From Fragilaria crotonensis (Eukaryota > Bacillariophyta > Fragilariophyceae > Fragilariales > Fragilariaceae), in the NCBI GenBank assembly GCA_022925895.1, contig JAKSYS010000047.1, forward strand, positions 62,001 to 126,000: 64,000 bases of DNA, given 5' to 3'. Each line of letters begins with the position of its first letter. The first letter of the stretch is position 1. The notes under the pieces are model-generated. The model worked only from the letters and a program-made list of their open reading frames with translations, had not been told where the DNA came from and did not search any database. Positions 33,009 through 43,229 of this stretch are shown one piece after another. A program made the position numbers and the translations under genes.

Positions 33009-35091
33009 ATGGCTCCCGCGATCAACCCCACTGCGGGCATAGACAAGTGGACAGAGTACTACTCCGCAACCGCAACGATGGGGACCGATCCAAGCACTTT
33101 CGACATGAACTCGAAAACTCTTGCCAGGAAAGTGGAGGGAACCTCAACAACGTGGGCCGACTCACCGACTACATCACCGGAAGCTCGTACGGGAACATGG
33201 TCCTGATCCCAGGCCGACCAGGACAAATGCAGCTGGTACACCACGGATTCGCCTGCAACACCACAGACGGATTTGCCCTGGCTTTCGCTCATGGCAACCT
33301 GGGGGACTGCACGACATTCAAGACCGTACCACGCGACGAGATGGTGGCTCCCATAGCCGGCAGAGACGACGACGACGAGGAAGGAGACGAGCGGAGGCGC
33401 AGCGCAACCCTCGACAGTATGCTTGGGCCCAATCGGGGAAGAGTTCGCCGCGCTTGAGCCGGAAGGAAACAACATCCTCGAACGCCTGCCCAACCACTGC
33501 TTCATCACTCCCGAGACCTTCCTACAGGTAAAGGGCCAAACTACTGGCCGCTAAAGACCTGGCGTTCCACATCATAGAAAAGTTCCAACAGTCCGTCGAA
33601 GACGACGACGAGATCAGTGTCGAAAGGAGGAAGAGGCATCTGGCCTAGAAGGGATACTAGCAACGCTCTGGGCATCCGCAAGAGGAATGCTGAAGGAGAT
33701 CCGAATGGACGACGTACCGGAAGACCCGATGATGAGCCACATCATAAAGGACGTGAGACGCAGGATCGGGGCGGAAGGGGAACCGTCGCAACCCCAAGCG
33801 ACGTAGCACCCGCTGTCGCCGGAGGGGCGACGGAGATAATGGCCCTGTCATCCCAGGCCATGGTCTCCCTCCTCAGCAAGTTCCAAGAGGGAACGAGGCT
33901 GACCGACAGAAGAAGGAATCCGACAAGTCCATACTCCGCACAATGGGCCCTACCCAGCGGGCCTTTTCACGGCCCTTTGCACCAGTAGTATGTCCAGAGA
34001 GCCAGCGATGTCGGACTTCATGATCAACCTGACAACAAGCAAATCTCCGCAAAAGCCATCAACTTGCTGCTGTCTGAGACCCGCGATTGGGAAGGGACCT
34101 TCTCCGAAGGGAGCCTCCACAAGATGCTGTCGCACGGATTCCTGTCACCAGATGCCAATCAGGCTAACCCTGGGGTTCACCTATTCATGTTCTACCCAAA
34201 GACCGCCGACATTGGGGGGAAAGCGCTCGGAGGCAAAGGGAGCACCGAACTGCTCCGCGAATACCTTGGCATGGATGTCGAGGAATCGACGCTCGACTAC
34301 TACATGAAGCAAGGTTTCTACACGCCCTCGACGCCGAACGACCTTCGCATAGTGCTCCGCACGGCCCTCGACATGCTACAGCTCCTGACGTGCGATAACA
34401 CGATAGCCGGGCGCGGACTCGCACATGTCTTGGACCCTCGCCGGTGGGGAAGAATGACCACAATCCTCAATGACCGGTTCAGCACCGAGCCGGAATTTGG
34501 GGCGAAGTTTTGCTACACCCTCGACAGGCACCTGCAGACATTCTTCGACAAAATGACCAGGTGGGGAGACGACGTCGCCGAGGAGGGACAACCCCGATAC
34601 CTCATGGCCAAGGCGGACGAGCTGATCGAGCGACTCGAGGACGGGCAGGGTCTCAATATTGTCCTCCCCGCTGCACTGAGGGCGAGCAAGCACGAGTCCA
34701 CCCCCACAAAGCGACGGGCAGCCAATGAGCCCAAGACCGCCACTCCGAAAAAGACAAAAAGGACGGAAGCGGCGGAAGCCATCGACGACACCGACCCGAA
34801 CGCCACACATGTCAATAACGAGATTGTCACTGACTGGCAGCTCCCCTCCGGCGTCAGCTACCTTGATCTCTTCAACGCGAAAATGCCAGGACTCAAAGGA
34901 TGGCCGGTGCTACTGGACACGCGCATATCAAAGAAGCAGAGCCGTACACGTAAGGCTCCCATGTGTCAAGTTCCAAGTATCGGGCCACTGCAAGCAGGGT
35001 GCTCCTCGCTCACGTCGCGGCGAGCGCGATGCCTGCCGACTCTCGTTCGAAGGCAAATGCGCTATTCAAAGCCGTCTACGCATCCTCGTGA
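33009..35091 (+). pseudogene. DIRS ORF1 (Gag-like) protein, copy 1, multiply frameshifted
   Basis: Same protein as 39877-41975 but broken many times. Nearly every break is one base lost from a homopolymer relative to copy 2 (for example ATGGGGACC versus ATGGGGGACC, GAAAGGAGG versus GAAAAGGAGG, GCGCAACC versus GCGCCCCAACC). Frame segments are open at 33047-33457, 33617-33988 and 34064-35091. The CCCH finger near the C-terminus is disrupted here (MCQVPSIGP instead of MCVKFQVSGHC). I read this as the same coding sequence with consensus errors or decay, not as a different gene. Confidence 0.75.
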
Positions 35092-35096
35092 CGGGG

Positions 35097-35152
35097 ACGG
35101 CCCTAACCCTAACCCTAACCCCTAACCCCTAACCCCTAACCCCTAACCCCAC
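35097..35152 (+). repeat. Telomere-like CCCTAA/CCCCTAA block inside the DIRS element
   Basis: About 50 bp of (CCCTAA)3(CCCCTAA)n directly after GGGGACGGC and grading into CCCCACCCCAACCCC. C-rich on plus, it has the orientation of a left-hand chromosome end for the sequence to its right, opposite to the array at 8349-8764. It sits between the ORF1 stop (35091) and the RT ORF start (35190). Copy 2 diverges from copy 1 exactly at this point (41987). Confidence 0.9.
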
Positions 35153-35189
35153 CCCAACCCCACGACTCCAACCGAATTCCTCTTCTTCT

Positions 35190-38060
35190 ATGGCCCGACG
35201 GTCGGAGCGGCGAGGGACTGGGACGGAGAGGCTACGAGACATAAACAGCGGAAGCATACCTCGTGAAGAGCCAGGCGATGGTAGTACACCTCGCAGGACA
35301 GTCGCTGTTGGCAGTACGCCTCGCGACGCGACCACGCCAAGCGGCAGCGCGCCGCACACACAACACGGAGCCGCTATGGCCCGCAGCGTCGGCAGTACGC
35401 CTCGCACTAACAGTGAAGCGAGTATGGCTCACACCCCCGACAACTCGGAGCCCGGCCCGAAGTACCCGAGCAGTATGCCGAGGAGGGAACGGCACACCAA
35501 CGCGTCACCAAGGGACCTATTCCCTACAATCAAGCCGGCACTGACGGATGTAGAGTCCGCCGCCGCAGCGCGTCGAGCGCGGCTGCGACGCGAAGCGACG
35601 GGGGCAGACTGTACCAGCGCTCCCAAGCTAGTACGCAATCAATTCTCGAGACAGGAGCGCAAGGAGGCGACCGTCGGCGACGAGGGAGTATCGAACGCAA
35701 CCAAGCGGAGTATCGCTCGGAACGCGCAGCGGCTCAGGGAGGCGGACGAGAACGACGCGTCAATCTTAGGTGAGTCGAATCGGATCAGGACTTGCTCGGT
35801 TACCACGACACCATTCTTGCCGGCAGACCCCAAGGCGTTCTTCCCTGTGCCGCTGCTGGGCCCCGACGACTCGTGCGACCCGCCTACATGGTTCCTCGAG
35901 GCGGTCAGAGGGATATGCAACACCAGGACAGCGACGCCGTCCAAACCCCCGTTCAGGTTCGAACCCGGTAAGGAGGCGGCCTCGCACAACGCAAAGCTCC
36001 TCCAGGGATTCGGCTACGACTTGGGAAGGCTGATCCAAGCACACGCATCGACCACCCTAGGGTTCGGGTCCGAGTTCAGGACCGTTCCCGAACTTCGACC
36101 CCTGCTGGGAGGGCACAGCCACTTCGAGAAGTTGGCAGAACTGCTCACTAACGGGATGGAATACGTGTTCACTCGTGAGCTCAGCGAGACCGAGAGGAAA
36201 GACGAAGTCGGAGCGATGTTGGCCCGTGGCAACCACAAATCGGCGCAGTCTGAGCAGGACCAAGTCGGAAAACTCATTTCCAAGGACGTGCTCCACGGAT
36301 TCACAATCCCGATCCCGGTGGAGACCGTGGTGCTGATACCGGGGGCCATGGTACAACCGCTCGGCCTGGTCCAGCAGTGGACAGTCGCTCCGGATGGAGA
36401 GAGGGTCATCAAATACCGGTTGACCCAAGACCTAAGCTTTTCAACCGATAAGAAAGCCCCCACCGTCTCGATCAATTCCCGGGTGGACATGGCGTCCTAT
36501 CCGGAAATGATATACGGGTGGTGCTTGCCTCGCATCATCCACTACATTGTCTCGCTCCGGATCCACAGCCCTACTCTGCTGATACTCATCAGCAAGTACG
36601 ATTACAGTGATGCATATCGCAGGATGGCCCACAGCGCCAAAGCGGCCACTCAAACAGTGTCCGTCAACGGCGATACGGCATTCGTGTCCCTCCGCCTGAC
36701 CTTCGGGGGTTCTCCGAACCCCCCAACCTGGTGCATGTTCTCCGAACTTGTCACCGACCTGGCTAATGAGATAGCTCAGTGCGGCGAGTGGGACCCCGAG
36801 GAGCTCAGAAGCCCCGCCCAACCGCTGACACCTGAGCCCATCAGGCTACCTCGCGACATCCCAGTGGCGACAGGAAGGGAGATGGCGGTTCTCGTACCGC
36901 GCCCGCAGAGGGGAGGTAAGGTCGATGGCTTCATTGATGACCTCATCAACATATTCATCGACACGCCGGAGAATTGCGCCCGGCAGCCGCACGTAGTGCC
37001 GCTTGCGATGCATGTAACCAGTCGCCCCCCACGCCGGCGACGAAGAGGAACCAGTACCCAGGAGACCGATACTCTCGCAACCAAAACTAATTGCGGAGGG
37101 GCGACCTGAAGAGGTTCAGACCGTGTTGGGCTGGCGACTGGACACGAGGCGACTCGAGATAGCCCTGCCAAAGGACAAGTACGTCGCCTGGCTAGGGGAC
37201 ATCAAGAAGATCAGAGGAATCAGCGGATGCACACATGCCGAGTTGGAGACCTTGGTGGGTAGGCTGAATCACACGGCCTACATCCTCCCCAACGCCCGCC
37301 ACTTTCTGAACCGCATAAGGGCTGGCCTCCACCGGCGACCGAACGGGGGCGTCAAGGGCAGGGGCCTGAAGATGGGCGCTGAAGCCATGGAGGACTTGGC
37401 TCTCTGGGAAGATTTCCTGAGCGATGCCCACGCCGGTGTATCAATGAACCTACTGGTAACGAGGACGCCGAACAAGGTATGCTGGTCCGACGCGTGCCCC
37501 TATGGTATGGGGGGTTACAGCCTGTCTGGGCGGGCGTGGAGGGTCCGTATACCAGAATCCAGCCCGATATTTGGCCATCGGGGGGGTGAACAACCTCCTC
37601 GAGTTTGTCGGCATGACCATAAACGTCTGGCTCTCGTGCCTAGAAGACGAGTCATCGGAAAGCTGCATCCTGGCAATCGGCGACAACACCTCTGCCCTGG
37701 GCTGGCTTCACAATACATCCAGACTGGAGCCGACTTGGATAGCACACGCGGCCCACCTTGTAGTGGCCCGGAAGATAGCGTCGCTGCTGATGGAGTTTAA
37801 GTGCTGCCTCGCGTCCCAACACATCAAGGGTGAACTCAATGTGGTCGCCGACCTGTTATCGTTCTCGGGAGATGGAAGGGGGAAGAAACACCCCCTCGCA
37901 TTTGACAACCCAGCCAACGACGTACTAACTGCGCGCTTCCTACACGCCCTACCATCACAGGTTCCGGAGGGCTTCGTCATCTCTCAGCTGCCGGACGAAA
38001 TACTCTCTTGGACAACGCAAGTGCTTCTAATCGCCGAATCATATTTGACGGGCGACAAGA
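35190..38060 (+). pseudogene. DIRS reverse transcriptase / RNase H ORF
   Basis: MARRSERRGTGTE begins a low-complexity N-terminal region (~170 residues with repeated SIPREEP/GSTPR-like units), followed by the reverse transcriptase. RT features: YRLTQDLSFSTDK, SKYDYSDAYRRMAHS (motif A), LTFGGSPNPPTWCM (motif B) and the FIDDL box (~36940). The frame breaks near 37110. RNase H follows: VCWSDACPYGMGG (first Asp), a break near 37550, then LEFVGMTINVWL, LAIGDNTSALGWL and ASQHIKGELNVVADLLS. The frame changes again near 38050 into the recombinase. In DIRS elements RT and RNase H make a cDNA circle that the YR integrates. Confidence 0.85.
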
Positions 38061-39258
38061 AGGGAGCAACGAAACCTACGACAGAACGTGGCGACGGTGG
38101 GAAGGGTTCTGCGAGCACGCCGGGTACAACTCTGACCCCTACCTCGCTCTGCTATCGGTCGACGAACAACAACTCGTCATCAGAGCCTTCCTCAACTTCT
38201 ATCGAGTGGCCAATTGGGACCCAAACGGCAGACCTGACGGAACTCGTAAAGTCCCAGTGGTCGCGAGCACTTTGCGCAAAACCACAAGCAACCTGGCTGC
38301 GGCGTTTCGGCGGAATATCGGGCAAAGCCCCTTGCACCTCCCGGGGTCTTCCAACTTGCGACCCTTCGTGCGAATGTGGCTAAAGGCGTGCGACAACGGC
38401 GACCCGCCCAAGAAGCAGCAGCGAGCAGTCACGCCCCAGCTCCTGAGATCTATGTATGATCAATCTGGGTGCAACTCCGAGGCCGGTCACGACAGCGAGG
38501 CAGCAATCGTCGCGGAGATCGCGATAGTTGCTTATTTTTTCGCGATGCGGTCGTGCGAGATAACGGTCACACCGGCACCGGGAAGGACCAAGATCACCCG
38601 ACTGAGGGGTGTAACGTTTCGTGATCACGGAAACAGGGAGATGGACCAAAAGACAGGGGATTTGGCGGAGGCTCGCCGAGTCACTGTCACATTCGAGGAC
38701 CAGAAGAACGGACTGAAGAACGACCGTCGAACGCACGAGAAGACAGGAGACCCCGTGATGTGTCCCGTCCTCCGCCTCGCGTCGCTGGTAAATCGAGTCC
38801 TACGAATGGTGCCGGCGGCTGGCCCAGACACACCGCTGAGCGCCACCCGACTGGGACGAGAGCACTCGAGAGTATCGTCCGAGACACTCAGGAGAAACCT
38901 ACGATCCGCGTGCACACTGGGAGGCGGAAAGGAAAAATTCGGTTACACAGCGGCTGACATCGGGACGAGGTCAATTCGCTCGGGGGCAGCGATGGGCCTA
39001 TTCCTGATGAACCACCCCGTGGCGAAGATCATGATCCTTGGACGATGGTCGTCGGACGCCTTCCTGGACTACATCCGCCCACAGGTATTGGAGTGGACCA
39101 ATCAGATGAGTTCCGACATGATAAGGAACAACTCATTCTTTGATGCATCCGACGACAGGCGGGCCAGCAAAGACGACCCCCGGACACGGCGCCTCAAGCC
39201 AGTGACGATCGCAGACGGGGGCAAGAAGATGGCAAGCAAGCTCCACCTCCACCATTGA
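38040..39258 (+). CDS. DIRS tyrosine recombinase
   Basis: Open from ~38040 to the TGA at 39258 (~400 codons); there is no credible own ATG, so it is probably the C-terminal part of the polyprotein after a frame change. The SAM-like N-terminal domain has TWRRWEGFCEHAGYN. Catalytic residues: Arg in FFAMRSCEITV, the box-II segment GTRSIRSGAAMG (Arg present, but the usual His three residues before it is Arg), Trp in LGRWSSDAFLDYIRP and the Tyr nucleophile in the same motif. A basic tail ends SKLHLHH. It would integrate circular cDNA without making target duplications. It is the best preserved ORF of the element and has no copy in the second DIRS unit. Confidence 0.85.
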
Positions 39259-39486
39259 GAGTACTGGATGACCGACAACAAAGAATTCAATGGCTGGAAC
39301 ATCCAGAAACTCCGGGGAGTTGGAGCTACATTACTGCCAAGGAATGCAATTCCTCGGCCAAGCCAAAAAGCCATGTCTACTTGTAGTACAGTACTACTAC
39401 TAGAATTAATAACATGAGGAGTGCGGTCCCAAGCAAGAATACTACAGAACGACAGACTGGTTTCGACGCAGAGAATCAAGCGTCGT
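39259..39486 (+). other. DIRS 3' region
   Basis: 228 bp after the recombinase stop, noncoding. It holds one copy of CTGGAACATCCAGAAACTCC (~39294), which recurs at ~39785 in the next leader, and a TACTACTACTAGAATTAATA segment. It ends where the second leader repeat starts, so it is the junction of two head-to-tail DIRS units. Confidence 0.5.
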
Positions 39487-39876
39487 CACAAGGTCTGAAG
39501 GAATACAGTATTATGGCGTCTACAGTTCGGCTAGTCGTTACAGTGCGACAGTGCAAGTGAAGGCGCAGAGGCTGCGCAGTGCCTACGTACACGCTAACAG
39601 GGGGCACTATCGGTATACAAGTCGGATACGATTATATGTTACACATCCAGCGGCCGAAGACCGATAAACAGTACTCGCCGATATGCTGAAGGGGGAAAGA
39701 TCCGCACGGCTCACATCAATCCAAACGGGTCGATTGTGCATCGCAGCATCTATCCAATCTAGTTAACTTTTAAATTCCCCAAGCCCACCCCTGGAACATC
39801 CAGAAACTCCATCAATCCAAACGGGTCGATTGTGCATCGCAGCATCTATCCAATCTAGTTAACTTTTAAATCTTCA
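39487..39876 (+). repeat. DIRS 5' leader repeat, copy 2
   Basis: Second copy of the leader with doubled ~56-bp units (39716-39774 and ~39808-39870), separated by an insert that carries CTGGAACATCCAGAAACTCC. Confidence 0.85.
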
Positions 39877-41975
39877 ATGGCTCCCGCGATCAACCCCACT
39901 GCGGGCATAGACAAGTGGACAGAGTACTACTCCCGCAACCGCAACGATGGGGGACCGATCCAAGCACTTTTCGACATGAACTCGAAAACTCTTGCCAGGA
40001 AAGTGGAGGGGAACCTCAACAACGTGGGCCGACTCACCGACTACATCACCGGAAGCTCGTACGGGAACATGGTCCTGATCCCAGGCCGACCAGGACAAAT
40101 GCAGCTGGTACACCACGGATTCGCCTGCAACACCACAGACGGATTTGCCCTGGCTTTCGCTCATGGCAACCTGGGGGACTGCACGACATTCAAGACCGTA
40201 CCACGCGACGAGATGGTGGCTCCCATAGCCGGCAGAGACGACGACGACGAGGAAGGAGACGAGCGGAGGCGCAGCGCCCCAACCCTCGACAGTATGCTTG
40301 GAGCCCAATCGGGGGAAGAGTTCGCCGCGCTTGAGCCGGAAGGAAACAACATCCTCGAACGCCTGCCCAACCACTGCTTCATCACTCCCGAGACCTTCCT
40401 ACAGGTAAAAGGGGCCAAACTACTGGCCGCTAAAGACCTGGCGTTCCACATCATAGAAAAGTTCCAACAGTCCGTCGAAGACGACGACGAGATCAGTGTC
40501 GAAAAGGAGGAAGAGGCATCTGGCCTAGAAGGGATACTAGCAACGCTCTGGGCATCCGCAAGAGGAATGCTGAAGGAGATCCGAATGGACGACGTACCGG
40601 AAGACCCGATGATGAGCCACATCATAAAGGACGTGAGACGCAGGATCGGGGGCGGAAGGGGAACCGTCGCAACCCCAAGCGACGTAGCACCCGCTGTCGC
40701 CGGAGGGGCGACGGAGATAATGGCCCTGTCATCCCAGGCCATGGTCTCCCTCCTCAGCAAGTTCCAAGAGGGGAACGAGGCTGACCGACAGAAGAAGGAA
40801 TCCGACAAGTCCATACTCCGCACAATGGGCCCTACCCAGCGGGCCCTTTTCACGGCCCTTTGCACCAGTAGTATGTCCAGAGAGCCAGCGATGTCGGACT
40901 TCATGATCAACCTGACAACAAGCAAATCTCCGCAAAAAGCCATCAACTTGCTGCTGTCTGAGACCCGCGATTGGGAAGGGACCTTCTCCGAAGGGAGCCT
41001 CCACAAGATGCTGTCGCACGGATTCCTGTCACCAGATGCCAATCGGGCTAACCCTGGGGTTCACCTATTCATGTTCTACCCAAAGACCGCCGACATTGGG
41101 GAAAGCGCTCGGAGGCAAGGGAGCACCGAACTGCTCCGCGAATACCTTGGCATGGATGTCGAGGAATCGACGCTCGACTACTACATGAAGCAAGGTTTCT
41201 ACACGCCCTCGACGCCGAACGACCTTCGCATAGTGCTCCGCACGGCCCTCGACATGCTACAGCTCCTGACGTGCGATAACACGATAGCCGGGCGCGGACT
41301 CGCACATGTCTTGGACCCCGCCGGTGGGGAAGAATGACCACAATCCTCAATGACCGGTTCAGCACCGAGCCGGAATTTGGGGCGAAGTTTTGCTACACCC
41401 TCGACAGGCACCTGCAGACATTCTTCGACAAAATGACCAGGTGGGGAGACGACGTCGCCGAGGAGGGACAACCCCGATACCTCATGGCCAAGGCGGACGA
41501 GCTGATCGAGCGACTCGAGGACGGGCAGGGTCTCAATATTGTCCTCCCCGCTGCACTGAGGGCGAGCAAGCACGAGTCCACCCCCACAAAGCGACGGGCA
41601 GCCAATGAGCCCAAGACCGCCACTCCGAAAAAGACAAAAAGGACGGAAGCGGCGGAAGCCATCGACGACACCGACCCGAACGCCACACATGTCAATAACG
41701 AGATTGTCACTGACTGGCAGCTCCCCTCCGGCGTCAGCTACCTTGATCTCTTCAACGCGAAAATGCCAGGACTCAAAGGATGGCCGGTGCTACTGGACAC
41801 GCGCATATCAAAGAAGCAGAGCCGTACACGTAAGGCTCCCATGTGTGTCAAGTTCCAAGTATCGGGCCACTGCAAGCAAGGGTGCTCCCTCGCTCACGTC
41901 GCGGCGAGCGCGATGCCTGCCGACTCTCGTTCGAAGGCAAATGCGCTATTCAAAGCCGTCTACGCATCCTCGTGA
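39877..41975 (+). CDS. DIRS ORF1 (Gag-like) protein with CCCH zinc finger, copy 2
   Basis: Starts at MAPAINPTAGIDKW. 486 codons are open to 41337, then one base is missing near 41325 (GACCCCGCCGG), and the frame continues at 41334-41975; the intact protein would be about 700 residues. The N-terminal part has a short acidic-basic cluster (DDDDEEGDERRR); a central helical region follows (MALSSQAMVSLLSKFQEG, ALFTALCTSSMSREPAMS); a lysine-rich linker (TPKKTKRTEA) precedes the C-terminus. Near the end CVKFQVSGHCKQGCSLAH fits a C-x8-C-x3-C-x3-H finger, close to CCCH RNA-binding fingers. I infer a nucleocapsid role. No retroviral capsid signature is evident. Confidence 0.75.
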
Positions 41976-42017
41976 CGGGGACGGCCATCAGCGACCCGGG
42001 TCAACGATGGCCCAACA

Positions 42018-42377
42018 ATGATCAATCCGATTGGTCGTAGGGAAGCCAGATTTCGAGACAGTCTTCCCGGTCTTCCAACAGTGATTCACATTGATACGTC
42101 GACACAGCACAACTTGGACTTTTTGGCCCAAATCTCAGCAAGCGAAATATGGGAAAGAGCACCGTCGGCGGTAAGAAAAGCGTCACCCAACAATCCAGAC
42201 GACGGGCATAGCAATTTTAGTTCACAAGGACAAGGAAACCAGTCACGAGCAACAGCTTCTTCATTGTCTAAACTAAACAACAAGAAATCTCGCAACAACA
42301 CGCCGAGGCTTTCCTCTCTAGGAGAACGTGACGAGGATCAAGAAGAACCACAATACGAAGTCCCACACAATTTCTAA
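42018..42377 (+). pseudogene. LINE ORF1-type C-terminal fragment
   Basis: Encodes RREARFRDSLPGLPTVIHID, homologous to HREARFRASISDLPDVIHIT in the neighbouring ORF1 (~44320-44390). It is thus the tail end of a related but different ORF1, followed by a Ser/Asn-rich region and an acidic end. The 5' part is missing at the DIRS junction. The last ~110 bp are repeated at 52375-52490. Confidence 0.6.
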
Positions 42378-43229
42378 AATCTAGATACGTACATACCAGT
42401 CTGTCCGTCGACCGTTTTATACGTAACTCAGTAGGAAGTTGTCCTGTGCAACCACCACCATGAACGTCGGAACGGCATCAACGTTTCTACCCGATCCAAA
42501 CAAACCACCCGATCTCTCCAAACCCATGTTCAAGTTCGACCGTACCGATTGGATGGACCCTCCAGTTTTTAAACCAATCGATCAAACTTTGAGCGATTCC
42601 ATCTACCGCCGACGTGCAAACGACGCACTCTACCAGCAAATCAGTAGTCCAGCCAAGTGGCAGAAGTACGTCACACTCGGATATTTCGCAATTGACGATG
42701 GAGCTTTCTTCGATCTCGAGTGGAGCGCCCGAAGTGAACCCAACCAAGATGCATAGCATAATCTGGTACAACTACCTATACCATATTGACCGCGACATCG
42801 ACATACCAACCAAACTCAACGCATGGGCCACTCAAGTGTCACAACCATACCTCATCAACAACGCACCTCAGCTATTGACCATAGACACCACCATAACCTC
42901 GTGGAAACAGACCCAGCAAACTCACACCCCAATGGAAATTGAAGACGACCAATGGACTGAAGTCATCTCGGCGGGAAAAGCCAAAGCAACAAAAAAACGT
43001 GTTTCCTCACTAACCAGAGCTGCGAATCAAAACCCATACACCAACATCGCCCCAGGATTCAATCTCCCAGAGAATGACACTCCACGTACAAGCATGAAAC
43101 CAACCACAGTCAACCAAACTGAAGAACGACACACTGACGAAGAAAATACATCAACTACAACAAACAATGAATTCTCGACCTGGCTAAACAACCGAACATC
43201 CACTGGCAACACACTCGCATGGGCAGCCC
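42264..43229 (+). repeat. 966-bp direct repeat, left copy
   Basis: Nearly identical to 52375-53339, from TTGTCTAAACTAAACAAC to GCATGGGCAGCC. It differs by an extra G near 42731 and isolated substitutions. The two copies lie on either side of LINE copy B. Confidence 0.9.

Larger units (their letters stand above)
32666..39486 (+). mobile_element. DIRS-type (tyrosine recombinase) retrotransposon, copy 1
   Basis: Order: repeated 5' leader (32666-33008), ORF1 (33009-35091), telomere-like CCCTAA block, RT/RNase H ORF (35190-~38060), and tyrosine recombinase (~38040-39258). RT + RNase H + YR without an integrase defines DIRS. A second copy of the leader and ORF1 starts exactly at 39487, so the two copies are head to tail. 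The word CTGGAACATCCAGAAACTCC occurs after the YR gene (39294) and in the second leader (39785), the kind of split repeat expected at DIRS/PAT-like termini. Confidence 0.85.
39487..42010 (+). mobile_element. DIRS-type retrotransposon, copy 2, truncated after ORF1
   Basis: Leader (39487-39876) and ORF1 (39877-41975) match copy 1 closely. Similarity stops at GACGGGGACGGCC (41986), after which ~30 bp lead into an unrelated LINE ORF1 fragment. RT, RNase H and YR are absent. The break coincides with the base where copy 1 enters the CCCTAA block. Confidence 0.8.

Noticed and set aside
35940-35970. tRNA T-loop-like sequence (GGTTCGAACCCGG)
   Set aside because: It lies inside the DIRS RT ORF and has no acceptor stem or anticodon arm around it.
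34185-36490. Long minus-strand ORFs opposite the DIRS genes
   Set aside because: They are frame shadows of GC-rich coding sequence; the plus strand carries the RT, RNase H and recombinase motifs.
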